From assembly GCF_024648825.1 (NCBI RefSeq), contig NZ_JANBBE010000003.1, positions 1 through 64,000 of the forward strand: a DNA stretch of 64,000 nt. Reading direction: 5' to 3'. This document shows, piece after piece, positions 41,785 through 49,855 of this stretch. Position numbers and translations under genes: made by a program. Positions within the stretch are counted from its first letter, which is position 1, and each line of letters begins with the position of its first letter. Under the pieces are notes generated by a model. The model made no database searches and was not told the DNA's origin. It saw nothing but the letters and a program-made list of their open reading frames with translations. Source of the DNA: Lentzea californiensis. GTDB lineage: Bacteria; Actinomycetota; Actinomycetes; Mycobacteriales; Pseudonocardiaceae.

Positions 41785-41856
41785 CGCGCGGGATCCGGCG
41801 ATCACCCAGGCCTCATAAGCCTGGGGTGCCTGGTTCGACACCAGGACGCGCGACCA
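41785..41856 (+). tRNA. tRNA-Met-like (anticodon CAT) with shortened D-arm
   Basis: Acceptor CGCGCGG/ACGCGCG (one mismatch), discriminator A and encoded CCA, anticodon stem CAGGC/GCCTG with loop CTCATAA (CAT at 41814-41816), normal T-arm CCTGG-TTCGACA-CCAGG. Only 15 nt lie between acceptor and anticodon stems (about 19 is usual). The D-arm may be a minimal GATC-CGGC-GATC hairpin. It lacks the initiator GGG/CCC anticodon pairs, so elongator Met or lysidine-modified Ile are possible. Its 3' half is antisense to the end of the phosphatase gene. Confidence 0.65.
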
Positions 41857-42553
41857 GGAGAGCGAGGAAGGCGTCGTGCAGGACACCGTTGGTGGCCAGC
41901 ACGACGTCCTCCTCGGCCACCGTCACGCGGCCGCCCGCCTCCTCCACGAGCACCGGCAGGCACGCCAGGTCGAACCGGTCCAGGCCCGCGCCCGCCGCGA
42001 TCACCGCGTCCACCCGGCCCGTGATGAGATCCAGCACCGACGTGGAGCCGTCCACGACGACGCACCGCTCCAGCGTCGGCTTCCTCCTGCCGTGCAAGCA
42101 CACCCGCGCGCCGTCGACAGTGTCCCGTGATGACACGCGGGCTACTTCCTCCTGCTCGCCGCGGAAGACCCGGCAGCCGATGCCCCGTCCCGCCGCCATG
42201 GTGATGCCCAGCGACGGCATCGCGGACACGGCCAGCGCGTTCTCCAGAGCCAGGTCCACCGAGTACGTCGGCCGCCCGGCCACGAAGTCGGCGGTGCCGC
42301 TGATCGGGTCGACCAGCCACCGCCGGCCGGACGTTCCCGCGCGCTCGGGCCGTTCCTCTCCCACGACGCCGTCCTCGGGCACCGCTTCGGCGAGCAACCG
42401 GCGCACCAGGTCCTCGACCTGGAGATCGGCCGGGGTGACCTCGCTGCCGTCCTCCTTGAGCCGCACGTCCGGGTCCCCCGCCCGGAACGCCTGTTCCGCC
42501 ACCTGTGCTGCCCGGCCGGCGATCCGCAACGCCAGCCGCATGTCGGTCCACAT
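41813..42553 (-). CDS. Inositol monophosphatase family protein
   Basis: 246 aa Mg2+-dependent sugar/inositol/histidinol phosphatase-type fold. GEERP (residues 65-69) gives metal-ligand Glu. The usual DP(L/I)DGT motif reads DPISGT (82-87), so the second Asp ligand is replaced by Ser. FDLACLPVLVEEAGG is the C-terminal Asp motif. The last residues (RPGVEPGTPGL) are the antisense translation of the tRNA-Met-like gene, so the functional protein probably needs none of them. The start is ATG 42553, divergent from the ArsR-like gene. Confidence 0.85.
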   Translation of the reverse strand: MWTDMRLALRIAGRAAQVAEQAFRAGDPDVRLKEDGSEVTPADLQVEDLVRRLLAEAVPEDGVVGEERPERAGTSGRRWLVDPISGTADFVAGRPTYSVDLALENALAVSAMPSLGITMAAGRGIGCRVFRGEQEEVARVSSRDTVDGARVCLHGRRKPTLERCVVVDGSTSVLDLITGRVDAVIAAGAGLDRFDLACLPVLVEEAGGRVTVAEEDVVLATNGVLHDAFLALLVARPGVEPGTPGL

Positions 42554-42594
42554 GACCGCGAAGCCTGACGAGGCTGCCGACTGAGGCGTAACAG

Positions 42595-42613
42595 ATGTAG
42601 CGTTCTGCTACAT
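42595..42613. promoter_or_regulatory. Palindrome ATGTAGC-N5-GCTACAT over the start codon of the ArsR-like gene
   Basis: Perfect 7-bp arms; the right arm contains the first bases of ATG 42612. The regulator has no ribosome-binding site, and a TAGCGT -10-like box 8 nt before ATG implies a leaderless transcript. A protein bound here would block transcription start, fitting autorepression. Confidence 0.65.
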
Positions 42614-43586
42614 GATCGAGTTCGTGCTCGGCGAGTCCGACCTGGTGGACGTGCGGTTCGCCGTCTCACCGCTCAGCGAGCTGACACTCAGCCTGCGGGT
42701 GCTGAAGGACCCGGCGAAGTACCCGCTGCACCTGCCGTGGGTGCGCGGCATCCGTGGCGTCGACGCCGACGTCCTCCTGGCGCTGTCCACCGCCCGAGGC
42801 TGGACGCCGGACTTCCTGAGCCCTCGCCCGCTGACGCCGTTCACGCGGATCGAGGCCGAGTTCGCGGCGTTGCGCGAGATCCCCGTCCGCACCATGCGGC
42901 GTCACTACCGCACGCTCTTCGGGGACGTCCCGGACGCGTTGCGCGACCGCGGCCGGGTGCTCGACGCGCTGGAGCACTACTGGCACACGGCTTTGGCGCC
43001 GCGGTGGGACCGGATGCGCGCGGTGCTCGAAGCCGACATCGCGCACCGCGGCCGCGACATGGCCCAGCACGGGCTTGGGGCGATGCTCTCGGGGATCTCC
43101 GACCGGATCGCCTTCGCTGCTCCGGTGGTCCAGGTGCGGATCGCTGGCGCGCAGCCGCGGCGGGTGGAGGCCGGGGGACAGGGGTTGACGCTGGTTCCCA
43201 GCGTGTTCGCGCGGCGCACGGCGGTGCCCGTCGACGCCGGCGCACCGCCGTTGCTGATCTATTCCGCCCGTGGCGCCGGCACGGTGTGGGAGAAGGGGCG
43301 CAGCCGTGGGCCCGCCGCACTCGCCGGCGTCCTCGGCCAGGTGCGGGCGGACCTGCTGGCCGAACTGGCGCAGCCGTGTTCGTCCACGGACATCGCGCGC
43401 CTCACGGGCGTCACGACCTCGGCGGTGAACCAGCACCTGCGGGCGTTGCGCGACGCCGGGCTGCTGGCCTCGCAACGGCACGGCCGCAGCGTCGTCTACG
43501 CCCGCACCGACCTCGGCGAAGCCCTCGTTTCCCATTCTCTGGAACAGGGAAGCTCCGTTGTGAATCCGGCGTTCGCAAGGACATGA
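42612..43586 (+). CDS. ArsR-like winged-helix regulator with long N-terminal domain (324 aa)
   Basis: Same two-part architecture as the protein at 23606: an uncharacterised N-terminal domain (LGESDLVDVRFAVSPLSELTLSLRVL) and a C-terminal winged helix (LLAELAQPCSSTDIARLTG, TSAVNQHLRALRDAGLL, then RHGRSVVYARTDLG). The two share the motif of a Pro-rich core and a regulator wing with HGRSV/NGRSV. Coupled by ATGA to the DUF1684 gene, its likely target and partner. Confidence 0.88.
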   Translation: MIEFVLGESDLVDVRFAVSPLSELTLSLRVLKDPAKYPLHLPWVRGIRGVDADVLLALSTARGWTPDFLSPRPLTPFTRIEAEFAALREIPVRTMRRHYRTLFGDVPDALRDRGRVLDALEHYWHTALAPRWDRMRAVLEADIAHRGRDMAQHGLGAMLSGISDRIAFAAPVVQVRIAGAQPRRVEAGGQGLTLVPSVFARRTAVPVDAGAPPLLIYSARGAGTVWEKGRSRGPAALAGVLGQVRADLLAELAQPCSSTDIARLTGVTTSAVNQHLRALRDAGLLASQRHGRSVVYARTDLGEALVSHSLEQGSSVVNPAFART

Positions 43587-44323
43587 GCTTCGCGGAGGAC
43601 TGGCAGACCTGGAAGACGGAGCGGGAGACGACGCTGGCGGACTCGTACGGGTGGCTGGCGCTCGTCTCACTCGACTGGCTGGAGACCAGCCCACGCACCT
43701 ATGACGGCCTACCGGGCGAGTGGTGGCAAGACGACGACGCGGCGTACTGGCGCAACGAGGGAGAAACGCAGCGGTTCGACCTCGTCCAGAGCGGCGCCGG
43801 CACACGGGTCGCGGCAGGCGACGTGGAGATCGAGATCGCGCGGCGCGGCGGATACCTGATCCGCGTGCACGACCCGAAAGCCCCGGTGCTGCGCGACTTC
43901 AAGGGTGTGCCGTCGTACGACCCGCGGGAGACGTGGGTGCTCGAAGGCGAGTACGAGCCGTTCGACGCGCCCGTCCCCACTACCGTCGGTGCGGTGGTCG
44001 AAGGCCTTAGCCACGTGTACGAGGCACCGGGCCGTGTGCGGTTCAGCTACAACGGCACCGAGCACACGCTGACGGCGTTCAACGGCCACAACGGCGGGCT
44101 GAGCATCCTGTTCACCGACGAGACCAGCGGTGTCACCACCTACGCGGCCAACCGGCAACTCGCCGCCACCCCGCACGACGGCAAGGTCGTGCTCGACTTC
44201 AACCGGGCCACGAACCTGCCGTGCGCGTTCACCGACTTCGCCACCTGCCCGCTGCCGCCCCCGGGCAACCACCTGGCGTTCGGCGTCGAGGCGGGGGAGA
44301 AGACGCCCTACGAGCGGGGTTAG
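43583..44323 (+). CDS. DUF1684-family protein
   Basis: 246 aa cytosolic protein; ATG 43583 overlaps the regulator stop. It shows the family-like sequence WLALVSLDWLE near the N-terminus, VRFSYNGTEHTLTAF in the middle, and the strongly conserved DFNRATNLPCAFTDFATCPLPPPGNHL segment near the C-terminus (shown in part). The function of the family is not established. Four-nt convergent overlap with the phosphotransferase fragment. Confidence 0.85.
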   Translation: MSFAEDWQTWKTERETTLADSYGWLALVSLDWLETSPRTYDGLPGEWWQDDDAAYWRNEGETQRFDLVQSGAGTRVAAGDVEIEIARRGGYLIRVHDPKAPVLRDFKGVPSYDPRETWVLEGEYEPFDAPVPTTVGAVVEGLSHVYEAPGRVRFSYNGTEHTLTAFNGHNGGLSILFTDETSGVTTYAANRQLAATPHDGKVVLDFNRATNLPCAFTDFATCPLPPPGNHLAFGVEAGEKTPYERG

Positions 44324-44880
44324 AAGAACTCGTCCAGCAAGCGGTACCAGGCGAGCATCTCCGGGCGGGGGGTGAGGCCGTAGGCGCGGTCGAACGTGGC
44401 TACGGCCTCTTCGCCCAGTTCCCGGTGGGCCAGCGCGATGTCGCGGTGCCGGTCGGACACGCCCAGCCGCGCCACGTCGATCAGCACGGTCGAGCCGTCC
44501 GGCCGCAGCAACACGTTCGGCGGGCAGAAGTCCCCGTGTGCCACCACGAGGTCCTCGGTGGTGGGGGCGGTGGCGACCAGCCGTGCCAGCAACTCCTCGG
44601 GTGGGACACCGAGGTTGTCGTCGTCGAAGTCGTCCGGGTCCACCAGGCCCGCCTCGACGTTGTGCCGGGCCCTTTCCAGCACAACGGGGATCGTCGCGTC
44701 GTAAGGGCACGAGGCCACCGGCAACGAGTGCAACGACCGCAGCAGCGTGCCCATCACGGTCGCCGCGAGCACGGAGTCGGCGTAGGCCAGCGACGGCGCG
44801 CCGACATCGGCCAGCACCAGCCAGTCCTCGGCGAACGCCCGGATCTCCGGCACCTCGAAGTGCTCGCCCAGCCACAGCAA
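44320..44880 (-). CDS. Aminoglycoside-phosphotransferase-family protein lacking the N-lobe (186 aa)
   Basis: APH/choline-kinase-fold C-lobe: WLGEHFEVPEI near the start, catalytic HGDFCPPN (about residue 115) and Mg-binding IDVARLGVSDRHRDIA. Family members are about 260 aa; the glycine-rich loop and ATP-binding Lys are missing. No ATG or GTG is available: the frame is closed by a stop 15 codons upstream, and the best start is TTG 44880, 9 nt after AGAGGAG. It is either a 5'-truncated remnant or an unusual C-lobe-only protein. It directly follows the Excalibur-domain gene. Confidence 0.72.
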   Translation of the reverse strand: MLWLGEHFEVPEIRAFAEDWLVLADVGAPSLAYADSVLAATVMGTLLRSLHSLPVASCPYDATIPVVLERARHNVEAGLVDPDDFDDDNLGVPPEELLARLVATAPTTEDLVVAHGDFCPPNVLLRPDGSTVLIDVARLGVSDRHRDIALAHRELGEEAVATFDRAYGLTPRPEMLAWYRLLDEFF

Positions 44881-44916
44881 CCGGTCGCGCTCCTCTGGAC
44901 AGCGTCCTCGTTCAGC

Positions 44917-45807
44917 TCACTCGCAGGCGGTGCCGTCCTTGTCGCTGTCCAGCCCGTAGATGTCGGTACCGATGACACGGATCGGGCCTGCCACGTAGGC
45001 GGGCCCGTTGCCGCTGCCGCCGGCACAGTCCACATCGGACGCGATCGGCACGCAGCCGCTGTAGTTCGGGTCGCACGCGGGCTTGGGCGCCGGTTGCGGC
45101 TGTGGCTGGGGTTGAGGTTGGGGCTTCGGTTGCGGAGCAGGCTGAGGCTGGGGTTGTGGCTTCGGCTGCGCGACCGCCGGGGGAGTGGTCGTCGTAGTAG
45201 TAGTCGTCGTTGTCGTCGTGGTTGTCGACGTCGTGGTGCTGGTCGGCGCCACGGTGGTCGTGGTCGTGGTGGGCGAGGCCGTCGTCGTCGCACTGGCCGC
45301 GCTGCCCTTGTCCGGCGCACCGCCGACGGCGGCTCCGATGATGCCGACCGCGAAGAAGAACGCGAGCAGGCTGGCCGCGCCGATGGCCACGGGCGCCACC
45401 CACGACTTGCGCGCCGCGGTGACCGGCACGACCGCGCCGCGGGGGATCTCGCGCGGCATGCGCAGCGAGATCTGCAGCACCCCGTTGCCGCCCCGCTGGA
45501 CGAACGCGGCGCAGCCGGTCGAGCCGCCGCCGGACTCCACGTGCATCAGCACGGGCGCATACCGTTGCGACATAAGGAAAGTCAGCTCACCCACGCGGTA
45601 GCCGTCGAGGCGGACCTCGATGCCGCGCTGACCGCGGTGCTTGCCGGCGGCGATCGTGCACCACGTCAGGTTCACGGCGACGTGCCGCGTCACGCCGTCC
45701 GGAACCGCGTATCGCGACAGCACGTCCTGGTGGTGCTGCTCGCCGGTGACGGTCACCGTCACCTCGCCGGGAACCATCACCAGACCGGCGGCCGAGTTCT
45801 CGATCAC
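44917..45807 (-). CDS. Membrane protein with Excalibur calcium-binding domain
   Basis: 296 aa from GTG 45807 (GAGGGAG upstream). A cytoplasmic N-terminal domain of about 130 residues includes GIEVRLDGYRVGELTFL, loosely HIRAN-like. One membrane segment follows at about 137-160, then a Thr-rich tract, a PQPQP-rich tract and a C-terminal Excalibur domain ending YGLDSDKDGTACE with conserved Cys and a DxDxDG loop. Predicted topology puts the Pro/Thr stalk and Ca-binding domain outside the cell, spanning the wall. Function unknown. Confidence 0.82.
   Translation of the reverse strand: MIENSAAGLVMVPGEVTVTVTGEQHHQDVLSRYAVPDGVTRHVAVNLTWCTIAAGKHRGQRGIEVRLDGYRVGELTFLMSQRYAPVLMHVESGGGSTGCAAFVQRGGNGVLQISLRMPREIPRGAVVPVTAARKSWVAPVAIGAASLLAFFFAVGIIGAAVGGAPDKGSAASATTTASPTTTTTTVAPTSTTTSTTTTTTTTTTTTTTPPAVAQPKPQPQPQPAPQPKPQPQPQPQPQPAPKPACDPNYSGCVPIASDVDCAGGSGNGPAYVAGPIRVIGTDIYGLDSDKDGTACE
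45070..45250 (-). repeat. Low-complexity Thr and Pro-Gln codon tracts
   Basis: Within the Excalibur-domain gene: about 14 consecutive Thr codons (ACN runs, seen as GTAGTAGTAGTCGTC on the plus strand), followed by PQPQPQPAPQPKPQPQ-type codons. It is probably prone to length variation. It encodes a wall-spanning stalk. Confidence 0.8.
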
Positions 45808-45965
45808 TGTCGCAACTCCCTCGGGTGGGCTTGTACGCCTCACCATCGAGAACTTGCGCGCCGTGTTACCGACAGTGCTCCGGAGTTGTGCCGAACGGGT
45901 GAAAATCAGGCAGATCCGTCACGGACGGTCGACCACCGCCGATGTAAGTCCTTTGGCCGGCCCGA

Positions 45966-46982
45966 TCAGGCGCTGGAACGGACCACGAGCGAGGTGGGCA
46001 GCAGCAGCGACGGAGGCAGGCCCTGCTCGCCCGCCAACTCCGCGAGGAGTCGCCACGTCATCGTGCGCCCGAGCTCCTCGACGTCCTGCCGGATCGTCGT
46101 CAGCGGCGGCGTGGCGGTGGCGGCGAACACCGAGTCGTCGAACCCGACCACGGCGACGTCCTCGGGTACGCGTTTGCCCTGCGCGTGCAGCACCTGCAAC
46201 GCGCCCAGCGCCATGATGTCCGCGGCCACGAACACCGCGTCGAGGCCGGGATCCTTGCGCAGTAGCAGTTCCATGGCCCGCGCACCGCTCTCCGGCGTGA
46301 AGTCGCCGTGCGCCACCAGGTTCGCTGACAGCCTGGCCTCGCTCAGGCCGCGTTTGAACCCGCTGAGGCGATCGGCGCCGACGGCCATGTCCTTCGGCCC
46401 GGCGACGGTGGCGATGCGCTTGCGGCCCAGCGACGCCAGGTGCCGCGCGGCCTCCAGGGCACCGGTGAAGTTGTCGGCGTCGACGAACGGGACCGTGGTG
46501 CCCAGCGGGCGTCCGCCGGACACGACGGGCAGGCCGATCTCGGCGAGCATCGGCACCAGCGGGTCGTCGCCGTGCAGGCTGACCAGCAACGCGCCGTCGA
46601 CGTGCCCGCTGCTCAGGTAGGTGACGAGGTCGCCGGTGTCGGAGGGCTGGCTCATCATCAGCAGCAGCTGCATGTGGCGGCCGGCGAGTTCGGAGTGGAT
46701 GCCCCGCAGCACACCCGCGAAGAACGGGTCGGACAGCACTCGGCCGGTCGGTTCGGAGACGACCAGGGCGATGGCGTTGGCACGGTTGCCGGCGAGGGAG
46801 CGCGCGGCCTGGTTGGGGGAGTAGCCCAGCTGCGCGATGGCGGCGTGGACGGCCTCCCGGGCCTTCGCGCTGACGTACTGCTCGTCGTTGATCACCCGCG
46901 AGACGGTCGACTTGGACACTCCGGCGACCCGCGCGACCTCTTCGATCCGGGGGCCGGGACGTCGCTTCGCCGTCTCGGTCAT
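45966..46982 (-). CDS. LacI family transcriptional regulator
   Basis: 338 aa: N-terminal LacI HTH (RIEEVARVAGVSKSTVSRVI, residues about 12-31) with hinge LGYSPNQAARSLAGN, then a periplasmic-binding-protein-like sugar-sensing domain. Start ATG 46982. It is divergent from the AfsR-family gene. It is the only LacI protein in the window and a candidate for binding the TTGCAA palindromes upstream of the GH13 gene. Its effector is unknown. Confidence 0.92.
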   Translation of the reverse strand: MTETAKRRPGPRIEEVARVAGVSKSTVSRVINDEQYVSAKAREAVHAAIAQLGYSPNQAARSLAGNRANAIALVVSEPTGRVLSDPFFAGVLRGIHSELAGRHMQLLLMMSQPSDTGDLVTYLSSGHVDGALLVSLHGDDPLVPMLAEIGLPVVSGGRPLGTTVPFVDADNFTGALEAARHLASLGRKRIATVAGPKDMAVGADRLSGFKRGLSEARLSANLVAHGDFTPESGARAMELLLRKDPGLDAVFVAADIMALGALQVLHAQGKRVPEDVAVVGFDDSVFAATATPPLTTIRQDVEELGRTMTWRLLAELAGEQGLPPSLLLPTSLVVRSSA

Positions 46983-47137
46983 GCGGTCATCCTAGGCTGC
47001 CTGGCCGGACCATGATCTGTTCAGGTGCATCTTCGTTCCCCCTCTTCACGGCGGCGTGCGCCAAGTTTCCAAGATCGTCCGCACAAATTCCGCACAGCAC
47101 CCCCGAGTTCTGGCACCATGCCCCCCGAGGAGGGCTA

Positions 47138-49855
47138 GTGCGGTATCGGCTTCTTGGGCCGCTGCAGATCTGGCGTGGGGGCGTGGAACTGCGGCTGGGC
47201 GGGCCCCGGCAAAGGGCGTTGCTCGCTGCGTTGGCACTGCACGCCAACGAGACGGTCAGCTTTGAACATCTGAGCGAGGCGGTGTGGGAATCTCCACCCG
47301 CAGCTCCTGAATCGAACATTCGAACCTACGTCGCCGCCTTGCGCAAGCTCGTGCTGGACGACCTCGTCACCGTTCCAGGTGGATACCGGCTCAAGGTGCC
47401 GGACGGAGAGGTCGACGTCGGCGTCTTCGAAGAGCTGTGCGCGGCCGGCGACGAGGCGTTGAAGCGGGGCGATCACCGGGCGGCGGTGCCGAAGTACGAG
47501 GAAGCGCTGGCGTTGTGGCGTGGCCCGGCGCTGGACGGCCTCACCGTGGGGCCGCGGCTCGAGGCCGAGCTCACGCTGTTGCAGGAACGGCGGCTCACCG
47601 TCGCCGAGCAGCACGCGCGGCTGTCGATCGAGCTCGGCCAGGGCCAGCGGCTGATCCCCGAGCTGCGGCGGCTGACCAAGCAGTTCCCGTTGCGGGAACA
47701 GCTGTGGCTGCAGCTCATGCACGCGCTGCAGCGGGCCAACCGGCCGGCCGAGGCGCTGCAGGTGTTCGACGACGTGCGGGTGCTGCTCGCCGAAGAGCTC
47801 GGCACCGATCCGGGCGGCGAACTGCGCGAGCTGCACGCACGGCTGTTGCGCGGCGACCAGCCACGGCCGGCGCTGAACACGCTGCCCCGCGACGTCGCGG
47901 ACTTCACCGGCCGCGTGGCCGAGCTGGACCGGCTGACCAAGGCGGTCACCGGCAAGTCAGCCGTCGTGATCTCGGCGATCGACGGCATGCCGGGCGTGGG
48001 CAAGACGACGCTCGCCGTGCACTTGGCGCACCGCTTGGAGTATCCGGACGGTCAGCTGTTCATCGACCTGCACGCGCACACCGCGGGCCGTGCGCCCGTG
48101 GAACCGACAGACGCGCTCGACGTGCTGTTGCGCGCGCTCGGCCTGGAGGAGATCCCGGTCGGCCTGGACGAACGGGCCGCCCTGTGGCGGGCCGAGCTGT
48201 CCCAGCGCAGGTTGCTGGTCGTGCTCGACAACGCGGTGAGCGCCGACCAGGTGCGTCCGCTGCTGCCGGGTGTGCCGGGGTCGCTGGTGCTGGTCACGTC
48301 CCGTGCGCGGCTGGTCGAGCTGGAAGGCACCTCGACGCTCACGCTGGACGTGCTGTCCGAGGCGGAGGCGTTGCAGCTGTTCGCCACGATCGTCGGCGAC
48401 GAGCGCGGCAACGACGCCGCCGCTCGTGAGGTCGTGGAGCTGTGCGGACGGCTGCCGCTGGCCGTGCGCCTGGCCGCCGGACGGCTCCGCAGCCGTCCCA
48501 CCTGGACCACCGCCCACCTCGCGACGCGGCTGCGCGAGGGACGATTATCCGAACTGGACGCGGTCTTCGCGCTGTCGTTCAGCCAGCTCCCCGCCGCCCA
48601 CCAGCGGCTCTTCGGCCTGCTGGGCCTGCACCACGGCACCGACTTCGACGTCCACCAGGCCGCGGCGCTGGGCGAGCTCGACCTGCTCGAGACCGACGGG
48701 ATGCTCGAGGACCTCGTCGACGTGCACCTGCTGGAGTCGGCGACGCTCGGCCGGTACCGGATGCACGACCTGCTCCGGCAGTACGCGCAGTCCAAGGTGC
48801 ACGCCACCCGTGAGCCGCTGACCAGGCTGCTCGACCACTTCCTGGACACGGCGAACCAGGCGACGAGGCTGATGTCGCCCGCCGCGCGCAGGTACGAGGT
48901 CGACATCACCTACCGGCCGGAGTCACGGCTGGTGCTGCGCGACTACGACCACGCGGTCGAGTGGCTGGAGACCGAACGCCAGACGCTCGTGGCCGCCGTG
49001 GCGTTGTCGCTCGACGGTGACTGGCGCACGCACACTTGGCAGCTCGCACGGGCGTTGACGTTCTTCTGCATGGTGCGCGGCCACACGCGTGACTGGGCCA
49101 CGATCAACGAACTGGCGCTGGAGGCAGCGAAGGACGAGCCGGTCGCGCTCGCCATCACCACGAAGAACTACGCGATGGTGTTCTGGCAGACCGCGCAGTA
49201 CCCGACGGCCATCCACTACAACGAGCGCGCGATCGAGATGCTCCGCGAGCTGGGCGACCTGCAGGGCGTGGCGGGCACGCTGAACAACCTCTCGCTGGTC
49301 TACCGGACCCTGGGCCGCCACACCGAGGCCGCTGACCTGCTCGAACAGGCCATCACCGTGGCACGTCAGCTCGGTGACCGGCACCTCGAGTCGCAGGCGA
49401 TGAGCAACGTCAGCAACATCTACAGCGCGCTCGGCCGGTACGACGAGGCGTTGCAGGCGTGCACGTCGGCGCTCGCGCTGATGCGGGAGATGGGCAGCCG
49501 CCGCGACGAGGCGGACACCCAGAGCGCGCTGGGCATGATCCTGCACGCCATGGGCAGGCACTCCGAAGCGTTGGAGGCGCTGGAATCGGCGTTGGCCGCC
49601 GTGCGCGCGATCGGTGACGTCACGACGGAGACCGTGGTGCTCAACTACCTCGGTGAGGTGCTGACCGCGGCCGGGCGTCCTGCCGAGGCCATCGCACCGT
49701 TGCGTGAGGCGCTGGAACTGGCCGAGCGCATCGACGACCGGCGGGAGGCCGCGAACGCGCACAAGCACCTCGCCCGCGCGGTCGCCGATCCCGCCGAGGC
49801 GGAGCGGCACCGGAAAGAGGCGGACGAGAGGTTCGCCGCGCTAGTCACGGAGTGA
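47138..49855 (+). CDS. AfsR/SARP family regulator (BTAD, NB-ARC, TPR)
   Basis: 905 aa from GTG 47138 with a GAGGAGGG ribosome-binding site; the open frame starts 42 codons earlier but that part is not domain-like. OmpR-type winged helix about 1-90 (RYRLLGPLQIWRGG), BTAD about 95-240, NB-ARC with Walker A GMPGVGKTT near 284-292 and VLVTSR, then TPRs (ALGRYDEALQACTSALALM). AfsR proteins activate antibiotic genes and are tuned by nucleotide binding and phosphorylation. A rare TTA codon at 48545-48547 (residue 470) may make it bldA-dependent. Confidence 0.93.
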   Translation: MRYRLLGPLQIWRGGVELRLGGPRQRALLAALALHANETVSFEHLSEAVWESPPAAPESNIRTYVAALRKLVLDDLVTVPGGYRLKVPDGEVDVGVFEELCAAGDEALKRGDHRAAVPKYEEALALWRGPALDGLTVGPRLEAELTLLQERRLTVAEQHARLSIELGQGQRLIPELRRLTKQFPLREQLWLQLMHALQRANRPAEALQVFDDVRVLLAEELGTDPGGELRELHARLLRGDQPRPALNTLPRDVADFTGRVAELDRLTKAVTGKSAVVISAIDGMPGVGKTTLAVHLAHRLEYPDGQLFIDLHAHTAGRAPVEPTDALDVLLRALGLEEIPVGLDERAALWRAELSQRRLLVVLDNAVSADQVRPLLPGVPGSLVLVTSRARLVELEGTSTLTLDVLSEAEALQLFATIVGDERGNDAAAREVVELCGRLPLAVRLAAGRLRSRPTWTTAHLATRLREGRLSELDAVFALSFSQLPAAHQRLFGLLGLHHGTDFDVHQAAALGELDLLETDGMLEDLVDVHLLESATLGRYRMHDLLRQYAQSKVHATREPLTRLLDHFLDTANQATRLMSPAARRYEVDITYRPESRLVLRDYDHAVEWLETERQTLVAAVALSLDGDWRTHTWQLARALTFFCMVRGHTRDWATINELALEAAKDEPVALAITTKNYAMVFWQTAQYPTAIHYNERAIEMLRELGDLQGVAGTLNNLSLVYRTLGRHTEAADLLEQAITVARQLGDRHLESQAMSNVSNIYSALGRYDEALQACTSALALMREMGSRRDEADTQSALGMILHAMGRHSEALEALESALAAVRAIGDVTTETVVLNYLGEVLTAAGRPAEAIAPLREALELAERIDDRREAANAHKHLARAVADPAEAERHRKEADERFAALVTE

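Noticed and set aside
41632-41856. tRNA array as an integrative-element attachment site
   Set aside because: No integrase, excisionase or direct repeat of a tRNA 3' end was found on either side.
47012-47137. Extended N-terminus of the AfsR-family protein from 47012
   Set aside because: The 42 extra codons are not domain-like, while GTG 47138 follows a GAGGAGGG ribosome-binding site and begins directly with the winged-helix sequence.
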